From: Desulfobacterales bacterium
Lineage (GTDB): Bacteria; Desulfobacterota; Desulfobacteria; Desulfobacterales; C00003060
Assembly: GCA_030629475.1 (NCBI GenBank)
Contig: DAOVOU010000111.1
Coordinates: 1-7,036 of the forward strand
Direction: 5' to 3'
DNA length: 7,036 nt
In this document: piece after piece, positions 1 through 4,997 of the stretch
Layout of the letters: each line of letters opens with the position of its first letter
Position numbering within the stretch: position 1 is the stretch's first letter
The notes under the pieces: generated by a model
Told to the model about the DNA's origin: nothing
The model's input: only the letters and a program-made list of their open reading frames with translations
Databases searched by the model: none
Made by a program: the position numbers and the translations under genes

Positions 1-46
1 GAGGCTTGGTGATGGCTTAGGTTGTTGGACATACACTCGTTCGAAT

Positions 47-82
47 ATCCGTTACCAGGGTTCCTGATAACGGATTTTTTTT
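47..82 (+). terminator. Rho-independent terminator of a gene upstream of the window
   Basis: An 8-bp perfect stem (ATCCGTTA at 47-54 with TAACGGAT at 68-75) continues past one C-A mismatch into a 4-bp stem (CAGG with CCTG) and closes on a GTT loop. The 3' arm runs straight into eight T residues (75-82). The orientation fits plus-strand transcription. No gene in the window can use it, because bases 1-46 contain only short open frames with early stops. It most likely ends a plus-strand gene whose 3' end lies just left of the window. Confidence 0.85.
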
Positions 83-122
83 GCAATAGACTTCCAGAAA
101 AAGATTTTGGCTGCGTTATTGG

Positions 123-139
123 TCCCGACAAAGTCGGGA
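123..139. repeat. Perfect 7-bp hairpin
   Basis: TCCCGAC (123-129), an AAA loop and GTCGGGA (133-139) form a perfect stem-loop. It has the same design, a 7-bp stem and 3-nt loop, as the hairpin at 177-193. No T-tract follows on either strand, so it is unlikely to be a terminator by itself. Confidence 0.6.
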
Positions 140-176
140 TGACATACTACCAGTACGCCTTACTCGGATTTCTCCC

Positions 177-193
177 TCCCGCCAGAGGCGGGA
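177..193. repeat. Perfect 7-bp hairpin
   Basis: TCCCGCC (177-183), an AGA loop and GGCGGGA (187-193) form a perfect stem-loop. It lies just before the inner copy of the CCAAAATCTTT motif (194-204) and seems to be a building block of the larger palindromic element. Confidence 0.6.
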
Positions 194-224
194 CCAAAAT
201 CTTTGGACCTGTGCGGTTACTGCA

Positions 225-306
225 AAAATCCCCCTAAATCCCCCTTTACAAAAGGGGGACTTTCAGTAATCCCCCCCTTTACTAAAGGGGGGTGAGGGGG
301 GATTTT
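225..306. repeat. C/G-tract three-stem palindrome, possible minus-strand terminator
   Basis: The outer arms AAAATCCCCC (225-234) and GGGGGATTTT (297-306) are perfectly complementary. Inside lie two perfect 9-bp hairpins: TCCCCCTTT/AAAGGGGGA (239-259, loop ACA) and CCCCCCTTT/AAAGGGGGG (272-292, loop ACT). The whole can fold as a three-way junction. Read on the minus strand, the outer stem ends in five T residues, 31 bp past the stop of the minus-strand membrane protein gene, so it could also serve as that gene's terminator. Confidence 0.6.
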
Positions 307-336
307 AGTCCTATATTGCGCCCCAAAATCTTTTTC

Positions 337-1047
337 TTAAAGACCATAGTTATCCAGCGCTCTGCGGGCCAGGCGAGTGATGTAAACAACCGCTGCGATT
401 GTTATGATAAGGCCGATGCCATACATGGCCCATTCCGCCTGCGATCTTGAAGAGCTGCGCGAGCCAAGCGTTGCGAGGTCAGCAGCAAGAGAACCGATAT
501 AAACGTTGTTGATCGTGATTGGCCAGATTCCGAAGAAAACTCCTAAGATGAAATGCCGCAGAGAGATTTGCATGAGCCCGAAAAAGTAATTGGAGAGCTT
601 GAAGGGAAAGAACGGCACAAGGCGCGTTAGCAGAACGATCTTCCAACCCTTGCGTGTAAACTCGTCATTAACCAGGTTCAACTTTGAGTGGGCCAGGACG
701 AATCTTGAGGTCTTTTCGCCGAAAAAATGGCGTGCGATCATGAATGCGATCGTCGCCCCAAGAGTTGTGCCGATGACAACGTACAAGGAGCCTTTTAGAA
801 CACCGAACATAAATCCGGCGCCAAGCGTCAACATGACCCCTGGCAAGACAAAGACCACGACTAACATGTCGATAAGAATGAACAGAAGTGGAGCCCATGC
901 GCCATTTTCCTCAAGCCAATCAAAGAACCTCAACAGGTGGGATTGCGCGTCGAAATAGATGACCGCTCCGGCGAGGGCTCCGACGAACAAAATGCATATG
1001 GCGACGCACCTCTCTAGTGAGAATCCTTGAGCTATCGGGTTTTTCAT
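337..1047 (-). CDS. TVP38/TMEM64 (VTT-domain, DedA-like) membrane protein
   Basis: This 236-residue integral membrane protein is recognised by its SNARE-associated/VTT core at about residues 62-188. Key stretches are LPGVMLTLGAGFMFG (68-82), the small-residue helix GTTLGATIAFMIAR (93-106), and LTRLVPFFPFKLSNYFFGL (140-158), the family hallmark of an R-[LV]-x-P-x-[FP]-P re-entrant loop. Hydrophobic helices are visible near 13-31, 52-68, 85-105, 165-187 and 208-225, and a short basic tail ends the protein. Relatives sit in the inner membrane, and eukaryotic VTT proteins act as lipid scramblases, but the bacterial substrate is unknown. Length is normal for the family. The ATG has only a GAGG placed very close to it, so the start is plausible rather than proven. 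The gene is divergent from the ribonucleotide reductase gene, so a functional link is not implied. Confidence 0.88.
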   Translation of the reverse strand: MKNPIAQGFSLERCVAICILFVGALAGAVIYFDAQSHLLRFFDWLEENGAWAPLLFILIDMLVVVFVLPGVMLTLGAGFMFGVLKGSLYVVIGTTLGATIAFMIARHFFGEKTSRFVLAHSKLNLVNDEFTRKGWKIVLLTRLVPFFPFKLSNYFFGLMQISLRHFILGVFFGIWPITINNVYIGSLAADLATLGSRSSSRSQAEWAMYGIGLIITIAAVVYITRLARRALDNYGL

Positions 1048-1128
1048 TCCTCAGGTGCTCAATTCAATTTGAACTCCGCTAATTTCGCAACCCCGTGATT
1101 TGTGTCCGTCTCGCAGAGTCGTATAACA

Positions 1129-1157
1129 ACAATACAGGGTTTTGAGCTTGTAGTCAA
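1129..1157 (-). promoter_or_regulatory. Candidate sigma-70 promoter for the VTT membrane protein gene
   Basis: On the minus strand TTGACT (1157-1152) and TATTGT (1134-1129) are separated by 17 bp, close to the TTGACA/TATAAT consensus. They lie about 80 bp upstream of the start at 1047. This is a motif match only, with no support from expression data. Confidence 0.4.
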
Positions 1158-1194
1158 AGGGCTCCGATTCTAAGAAAAAACAGGCCTTGTCAGC

Positions 1195-1221
1195 TTGACA
1201 GCCCAATTTACCCATTATAAA
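1195..1221 (+). promoter_or_regulatory. Candidate sigma-70 promoter for the ribonucleotide reductase gene
   Basis: A perfect TTGACA (1195-1200) is followed by TATAAA (1216-1221) with a short 15-bp spacer. Transcription from here would start near 1228, giving a leader of roughly 50 nt that begins at or next to the 1225-1247 hairpin. The spacer is below the optimum, so the strength is uncertain. Confidence 0.45.
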
Positions 1222-1224
1222 TGA

Positions 1225-1247
1225 CCAAGGGGCTTTGCCCCAATTGG
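1225..1247 (+). promoter_or_regulatory. 5'-leader stem-loop before the ribonucleotide reductase gene
   Basis: GGGGC (1229-1233), a TTT loop and GCCCC (1237-1241) pair perfectly. The flanking CCAA (1225-1228) and TTGG (1244-1247) extend the stem to 9 bp across an AA bulge. It lies 12 bases before GGAGG (1260-1264), which in turn is 15 bases from the ATG, a long spacing. It could stabilise the mRNA 5' end or affect translation. No T-tract follows, so it is not a classical attenuator. Confidence 0.5.
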
Positions 1248-1279
1248 AACAATGGGTCCGGAGGAAGAAAGACAATTAA

Positions 1280-2938
1280 ATGGCAAAGATTCGCCTTACA
1301 CCCACAGCAGAAGTAGTTTTGAAGAAACGTTACCTCTCACGAAATAGGCAAGGAGAAATTTCAGAAACCCCGGAATGCCTATTTCACAGGGTAGCCCATG
1401 CCATTGCCGTGGCAGACGTCCTATTGGACCGTCAGGCATCCGCTGAGACAAGTGCCGAGGCGTTTGAAGAGGCCCTGACCTCTTTGTCCTTCCTTCCTAA
1501 TACACCCTGCCTTATCAACGCAGGAAAGCCCTTAGGACAACTATCAGCATGCTTTGTATTACCCATCGAAGATAGTCTGGAATCCATCTTTGAAGCCCTA
1601 AAAGAGACTGCCCTCATTCACCAAAGTGGGGGTGGAACAGGATTTTCCTTTTCCAGGCTTCGTCCCCATGGCGATACGGTCCGGTCAACCCACGGTGTAT
1701 CGAGTGGACCTGTGTCCTTCATGCGGGTCTTTGATATGGCCACTGAGACCATAAAGCAAGGTGGTGCCCGCCGAGGGGCGAATATGGGGGTGCTTCATGT
1801 TAGTCATCCCGACATTGAAGAATTCATAAGGGCTAAGGAACCTTCGGGCCAGTTCCGCAACTTCAATCTGTCTGTAGCTGTGGATGATATCTTTATTGAT
1901 GCGCTAAAGAAGGGTAACTATTATCCCTTGATTCATCCACGTACCGGATCGGTCGTAGGCAGGAGGTCTGCCAAAAAGATTCTGGAAATGATGGCAGAAT
2001 GTGCTTGGGAATCGGGAGATCCAGGCATCCTCTTTATTGACACAGTGAACCGCACCAATCCTACCCCGAGTTTAGGAAAGATTGAAGCAACCAATCCCTG
2101 TGGGGAGCAACCCTTATTACCCTATGAATCATGTACGCTGGGTTCCATTAATCTTACCAAGGTAATCAATGGGAAAGGGATTAGCTACCGAAAACTAAAG
2201 GAATTGGTTCATCTTGGAGTCCATTTTTTGGATAACGTTGTTGAGGTGAACCGTTACCCTATTAGACAGATTGAGGAAATGAGCAAGAAGACCCGCAAAA
2301 TCGGGTTGGGAGTTATGGGATTTGCCGACACGCTCATTCTTTTGGGAATACCCTACCAAAGTAAAAAGGCGGTAAATCTGGCAGAGGAAATTATGTCATG
2401 TATCAATGAGTGTGCTGTGGAGACATCTATTAGATTGGCTGAAAAAAGGGGGAACTTTCCTGCCTTTGGAAAAAGTATCTATCCCGCCAAGGGGATCAAA
2501 AAAAGGAGAAACGCCACCCTCACCACTGTGGCCCCTACAGGCACCATCAGTCTGATAGCCGGGGTAAGTAGTGGCATTGAGCCGGTTTTCGCCTTCAGCT
2601 TAAAAAGGCGCATCATAGACTCGGTCATAAAGGAAATCCACCCCATTTATGAACGGTACCAGAAGGAGAAGAGACCTATTTTTGAGAAGATCTTTCAAAC
2701 GGCATGGGATATCCCCCCCGAATGGCATTTGAAGGTACAGGCAGCTTTCCAGAAGTATACAGAGAGTGCGGTATCAAAGACCGTCAATTTCCCAGCCTCC
2801 GCCACCCCCGAGGGTATTGAAAAGGCTTTTCTCATGGCCCTTGATATGGATCTAAAAGGGGTCACCGTCTATAGAGATAAATCGCGACCAGGGCAAACCT
2901 TAGCCGCCTGCTCCCTAAAAAGTGAGGAATGTGACTAA
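1280..2938 (+). CDS. nrdJ: Adenosylcobalamin-dependent (class II) ribonucleotide reductase, short form
   Basis: The enzyme reduces ribonucleotides to deoxyribonucleotides using a radical generated from coenzyme B12, so it works with or without oxygen. Visible motifs are SACFVLP with redox Cys91, QSGGGTGFSFSRLRP (115-129), NPCGE (272-276) with the expected thiyl-radical Cys274 between Asn272 and Glu276, ESCTLGSINL with Cys285 as partner of Cys91, and the phosphate-binding loop APTGTISLIAGVSSGIEP (418-435). The protein is 552 residues, at the short end for NrdJ. It lacks a long C-terminal domain and an obvious CxxC tail. Only Cys544 and Cys551 near the end could relay electrons from thioredoxin. 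No N-terminal ATP-cone is apparent. GGAGG lies 15 bases before the ATG. I see no cobalamin riboswitch or NrdR box upstream. No other cobalamin or nrd genes are adjacent. Confidence 0.93.
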   Translation: MAKIRLTPTAEVVLKKRYLSRNRQGEISETPECLFHRVAHAIAVADVLLDRQASAETSAEAFEEALTSLSFLPNTPCLINAGKPLGQLSACFVLPIEDSLESIFEALKETALIHQSGGGTGFSFSRLRPHGDTVRSTHGVSSGPVSFMRVFDMATETIKQGGARRGANMGVLHVSHPDIEEFIRAKEPSGQFRNFNLSVAVDDIFIDALKKGNYYPLIHPRTGSVVGRRSAKKILEMMAECAWESGDPGILFIDTVNRTNPTPSLGKIEATNPCGEQPLLPYESCTLGSINLTKVINGKGISYRKLKELVHLGVHFLDNVVEVNRYPIRQIEEMSKKTRKIGLGVMGFADTLILLGIPYQSKKAVNLAEEIMSCINECAVETSIRLAEKRGNFPAFGKSIYPAKGIKKRRNATLTTVAPTGTISLIAGVSSGIEPVFAFSLKRRIIDSVIKEIHPIYERYQKEKRPIFEKIFQTAWDIPPEWHLKVQAAFQKYTESAVSKTVNFPASATPEGIEKAFLMALDMDLKGVTVYRDKSRPGQTLAACSLKSEECD

Positions 2939-2985
2939 AACAGGTGGACTTCGGCCTCGAGGGAATATGCGCTTTTCTTTGCCTC

Positions 2986-3390
2986 CTAGGCCTTGGAAAG
3001 TGTAATCTTCAGAACGCCGTTCTTAAAGGCCCGTTCGAGTTTATCGCTTTGAACGGCAACGGGGAGCCGGAATGAACGATGGAAAAATCCGCAGTACCTC
3101 TCACAATAGTGATAATGTTCGTCTTTCTCCTCCTCTTCCTTCTCCTTCTCGCCTTTGATGGTCAGGATGTCTCCCGAGATACTGACGTTGATGTCTTTCG
3201 CTTCCAAACCAGGCAACTCGGCCTTGATGAGAAGCTTATCCTTAGTTTCCAAAATGTCCACCCAAGGTACCCACTCTCCTAAAACGAGTCTGGGAGAAGA
3301 TGTATCGTCACAGGATCGACTTGAAGAATGTTCCATTTCCCTGCAAAGCATCCTGAGTTCTCCAAATGGTCGCCAAGGGACTAATTTCAT
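2986..3390 (-). CDS. Hsp20/alpha-crystallin small heat-shock protein, C-terminus cut by TAG
   Basis: This is an ATP-independent holdase chaperone of the cytoplasm. From the ATG at 3390 it has 134 residues. MKLVPWRPFGEL is the typical N-terminus of the family. The alpha-crystallin domain spans about 41-132, with VPWVDILETKD, AELPGLEAKDI, an acidic-basic loop (81-92) and the signature AFKNGVLKITL (121-131). A TTG at 3405 with AGGGG five bases upstream would add five residues and is the alternative start; the ATG has no clear Shine-Dalgarno. The frame ends at TAG (2986-2988) right after ITLSKA. The usual C-terminal tail with its I-x-I/V motif is missing, yet EAKKSAYSLEAEVHLF follows in the same frame before a second TAG, so a nonsense change is suspected. 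The gene converges on nrdJ and has unusually many cysteines for an Hsp20. Confidence 0.88.
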   Translation of the reverse strand: MKLVPWRPFGELRMLCREMEHSSSRSCDDTSSPRLVLGEWVPWVDILETKDKLLIKAELPGLEAKDINVSISGDILTIKGEKEKEEEEKDEHYHYCERYCGFFHRSFRLPVAVQSDKLERAFKNGVLKITLSKA

Positions 3391-3443
3391 ATGAGATATA
3401 TTCAATCGAGCCCCTGTTCTCGTTAAGCACAGCCACTCACGCT

Positions 3444-3460
3444 TTGTTGTGGCACAACAA
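3444..3460. promoter_or_regulatory. 17-bp perfect palindrome, possible operator upstream of hsp20
   Basis: TTGTTGTG (3444-3451), a central G and CACAACAA (3453-3460) form a perfect dyad. It lies 38 bp upstream of the possible TTG start of hsp20 (53 bp from the ATG) and 3 bp after the stop of the decayed response regulator. The dimension suits a dimeric repressor. It does not match CIRCE (TTAGCACTC-N9-GAGTGCTAA). There is no T-tract on either strand, so a terminator is less likely. Confidence 0.35.
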
Positions 3461-3463
3461 GAG

Positions 3464-3689
3464 TCAGAAGAACTTAGGTTGGTTCACGCTGTCGAGGGAA
3501 TCTTGCCAAGAAGTTACTGTGTGACCTATCAGGTTCTCCACAGCGTCCAAAAGGGCCTGGAGCCCAAAAGGTTTTGGGATGACCCAGTCAAATTCATTGC
3601 CATCCAAAAGCCATGGCGTGCCCGAAATGCCGAATGCTCTCTTCGTCATCGACGATTAAGACGTTGTACATTTTGTTGCTACTGAGCAT
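3464..3689 (-). pseudogene. Response regulator receiver with internal deletion
   Basis: Reading from ATG 3689 (or ATG 3671) the frame gives YNVLIVDDEESIR, the classic receiver start with its acidic DD pair, then runs into a TGA at 3594-3596. In a second frame, overlapping from about 3649, comes ISGTPWLLDGNEFDWVIPKPF followed by LQALLDAVENLIG. This is the receiver end, with the conserved Ser of beta-4 and the Lys-Pro of beta-5, and it stops at 3464. The middle of the domain, about 65 residues including the phosphoacceptor Asp, is absent, and the two parts are out of frame. The junction lies near the imperfect direct repeat GCATTCGG/GCATTTCGG, which suggests slippage or recombination. It cannot make a functional receiver. 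It lies upstream of hsp20 on the same strand. Confidence 0.72.
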
Positions 3690-3906
3690 GGGCTTTTGGT
3701 TGCCTGTACGTTTTCTCATCCCTTGCTATTTTCCGGAGCGTTTGCGGATCGTATGACGGTTTTTGTATGATTTGTCCATAGGGGGAAGGGCTCATTTTGC
3801 TGGGGCAGACACCCATAGACGGGAATTTATCCCGGGGCGTATCTACTAATTGGAGGGCACAACAACTCTCCCGCATCCTCCTGGGATTTGGTAGGCAATG
3901 GGTCAC

Positions 3907-4013
3907 GGAGTATTGGAGTGGTGGAGTAATGGAGTACTGAGTACAAACGAACAAGTGCTCAAGTTTCAAGAACTTTTGCTGCGCTTCATTCCAACACTCC
4001 AGTACTCCAATAC
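3907..4013. repeat. Inverted GGAGTANT octamer repeats
   Basis: At 3907-3938 four tandem 8-bp units occur: GGAGTATT, GGAGTGGT, GGAGTAAT and GGAGTACT, followed by a partial GAGTAC. On the opposite strand 3993-4013 holds two more units (GGAGTACT and GGAGTGTT) plus GTATT. Bases 3910-3932 and 3991-4013 pair as an imperfect inverted repeat matching at 19 of 23 positions, with about 58 bp between the arms. The period is exactly 8 bp. Units of this kind are, to my recollection, scattered between genes in some Desulfobacterota-like genomes. Confidence 0.65.
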
Positions 4014-4023
4014 TTTTTCTGTC

Positions 4024-4165
4024 GTCCCTACAGGACTTTTGTATTTGTGTTCAACTCATCCCGGCAATAAATTGCCGGGCTATTCTCAGATGTCCCTAAC
4101 TGGACTCAGATGTTCCACTGACATGTTAGGGTAGGCTGAAAGAGCAGGTATCCCGATAGGGATGC
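4024..4165. repeat. REP-like cluster of short palindromes
   Basis: Four hairpins follow each other: GTCC/GGAC (4024-4036), CCCGGCAAT/ATTGCCGGG (4060-4079), GTCC/GGAC again (4092-4105), and GTATCCC/GGGATGC with a GATA loop and one G-T pair (4148-4165). CCCTAAC (4094-4100) is also the complement of GTTAGGG (4125-4131). The two GTCCCTA...GGACT units resemble each other, as expected for repeated extragenic palindromes mobilised by RAYT/IS200-type transposases. No such transposase gene lies here. Confidence 0.6.
4060..4079. repeat. Perfect 9-bp palindrome
   Basis: CCCGGCAAT (4060-4068), two A bases and ATTGCCGGG (4071-4079) form a perfect hairpin. It is the strongest member of the surrounding palindrome cluster. 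No T-tract follows on either strand, so terminator function is not supported. Confidence 0.75.
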
Positions 4166-4197
4166 ACAGGTTGCTTACGCAATTCAACGTTTCCCGA

Positions 4198-4428
4198 TTA
4201 ATAGGGCTTACTTATCACCCATTCATCCAAGTCCGTTGGAATGGTGACATCTTCAAGCGTGTCCCATTCATCCCATGCAGTAGATTGCTTGTATACATCG
4301 CTAGCAGCCAACTCAGGAGAGGCATAAGAACCGAGTTCCACAGCGTCTATACATAAAAGCCAGCTACCCGGCTTATTGGGATCCCGGCGAATGGAAAACG
4401 TGCCGACTTTTGTCTCGTAGTACCACAT
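4198..4428 (-). CDS. Conserved-looking hypothetical protein, 76 residues
   Basis: This is a small soluble protein with no signal peptide or membrane segment. The sequence starts MWYYETKVGTFSIRRDP, has a central WLLCIDAVELGSYASPELAASDVY and ends acidic and tryptophan-rich (WDEWDTLEDV). The pattern of a short beta-sheet start (G-T-F-S-I), a later [LG]-x-Y-x-S-P-E-x-A-A-x-D-V-Y segment and a W-x-x-W-D tail resembles small uncharacterised proteins that I recall from proteobacteria, so I take it as real. No function can be named. The ATG has no strong Shine-Dalgarno. It lies 77 bp after the 121-residue gene on the same strand and may be the last gene of that transcript or independent. Confidence 0.65.
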   Translation of the reverse strand: MWYYETKVGTFSIRRDPNKPGSWLLCIDAVELGSYASPELAASDVYKQSTAWDEWDTLEDVTIPTDLDEWVISKPY

Positions 4429-4505
4429 TGGTATCCAACTCGCCTGATGAAAACGGATGTGCTATTGCCATTGTCTCGGCAAAGCTATGTGTCTGACAAG
4501 CTGCT

Positions 4506-4871
4506 CTAAAGTCTCAGCTTTTCGAAGTATTTTTCTTCCAACCCGATTCCACTTTCCATAAGGCGGTCGTAATCCATCTTCAACCTGGCACTTGCAATGT
4601 TCCTATTTGCAGCCGCAACTTCAATGGATTCAGAAGCATAGCCTCTCAGGTACGTCTTTGATACCTTATACATCTTACCGTCGACATCGAACGTGAAATT
4701 GCCTCCGAGGAGATAAGCGTATATTTCCTCAACATCGCCCGCCTCTACAAGCACCTTTTGAACGATGTCTTCCTTTGCCAATTCCACGTCCGCCTTGACC
4801 GTCTTCCCTGCCTTTGCCCAACTGATGATATCCTCGAGCCTGATCGGCATCTCTTTTTCCAAATCTGTCAT
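4506..4871 (-). CDS. Hypothetical protein, 121 residues
   Basis: I do not recognise the family. The protein is soluble and charged, with no signal peptide, no membrane segment and no cysteine. It looks mixed alpha/beta: an acidic helix (MPIRLEDIISWAKAG, 8-22), a middle region with YAYLLGGNFTFDVDGKMYKVSKTYLRGY (51-78), and a C-terminal helix (IEVAAANRNIASARLKMDYDRLMESG, about 82-107). The start is well supported by AGGGGG five bases before the ATG. It follows the 36-residue micro-ORF by 15 bp and is in the same frame, separated from it by a single TAA. A second ATG eight codons in (MPIRL) is less likely. The position behind cfa suggests co-transcription, but no functional link can be read from the sequence. 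Confidence 0.72.
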   Translation of the reverse strand: MTDLEKEMPIRLEDIISWAKAGKTVKADVELAKEDIVQKVLVEAGDVEEIYAYLLGGNFTFDVDGKMYKVSKTYLRGYASESIEVAAANRNIASARLKMDYDRLMESGIGLEEKYFEKLRL

Positions 4872-4886
4872 GACACCCCCTAGTTT

Positions 4887-4997
4887 TTAAGTGGTTATTT
4901 CTTCCTGCAATGAGTCCGCAACAAGATCTGGGATACGGCACCTCACCTCCTTACAAAAAAAGACCGCTGCCAACCTTCCACTCTTTAGCATGTTCAT
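4887..4997 (-). CDS. 36-residue micro-ORF translationally coupled to cfa
   Basis: The ATG at 4997 overlaps the TGA of cfa as ATGA. It is preceded by an ideal Shine-Dalgarno, AAGGAGG, whose GGAGG core is seven bases from the ATG and lies inside the last codons of cfa. The product has 36 residues, starts MNMLKSGRLAAVFFCKEV, carries two cysteines (15 and 20) and ends at TAA (4887-4889), 15 bp before the next gene. I do not recognise it. The site itself is strong, so translation is likely, but the peptide may only be a coupling leader for the downstream gene, or a remnant N-terminus of it, since both share a frame. A second AAGGAGG (4952-4946) lies inside it, four bases before a GTG (4941). Confidence 0.45.
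   Translation of the reverse strand: MNMLKSGRLAAVFFCKEVRCRIPDLVADSLQEEITT

Larger units (their letters stand above)
96..337. repeat. MITE-like palindromic element with 15-bp terminal inverted repeats
   Basis: AGAAAAAGATTTTGG (96-110) and CCAAAATCTTTTTCT (323-337) are exact reverse complements, 15 of 15. They enclose a non-coding stretch with at least four further perfect palindromes: 123-129/133-139, 177-183/187-193, 239-247/251-259 and 272-280/284-292. An internal copy of the end motif, CCAAAATCTTT, lies at 194-204. The right end touches the stop codon of the neighbouring membrane protein gene. No target-site duplication is evident and no transposase is present, so a non-autonomous mobile element is inferred, not shown. 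This element and the terminator before it account for the gene-free bases 1-336. Confidence 0.5.
3690..4197. other. Gene-free, repeat-rich region
   Basis: No convincing gene is visible in this 508-bp stretch. Bases 3690-3905 show no structure that I can assign. Bases 3907-4013 hold octamer repeats in inverted orientation, and 4024-4165 hold a series of short palindromes. Open frames that cross it read through repeats and lack ribosome binding sites. Confidence 0.6.

Noticed and set aside
22..237. Plus-strand 71-residue open frame
   Set aside because: It starts at TTG without a ribosome site, runs through the terminator and several perfect palindromes, and shows no protein-like pattern.
590..958. 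Plus-strand 122-residue frame opposite the VTT gene
   Set aside because: It is an antisense shadow. The minus-strand frame shows the VTT family motifs and membrane helices.
1051..1275. Minus-strand 74-residue frame between the VTT gene and nrdJ
   Set aside because: It begins at TTG with no Shine-Dalgarno, covers the promoter and leader hairpin of nrdJ, and resembles no family. It probably reads regulatory DNA.
1050..1279. Cobalamin riboswitch upstream of nrdJ
   Set aside because: No B12-box-like motif or multi-stem layout could be recognised. Only a short hairpin is present.
3679..3969. Minus-strand 96-residue frame
   Set aside because: Its N-terminus is the translation of the octamer repeats (SITPPLQYSVTH) and the rest has no family features or ribosome site.
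3907..4013. CRISPR array
   Set aside because: The units are 8 bp, contiguous and diverged, with no spacers and no cas gene.
3898..4134. Plus-strand 78-residue frame
   Set aside because: It reads through the octamer repeats and REP-like palindromes, so it is not a credible gene.
4729..4941. Minus-strand 70-residue frame from GTG 4941
   Set aside because: Despite a good AAGGAGG upstream it mostly overlaps the better-supported 121-residue gene, and its Gly/Arg-rich composition looks like an out-of-frame reading. Kept only as a remark in the micro-ORF finding.
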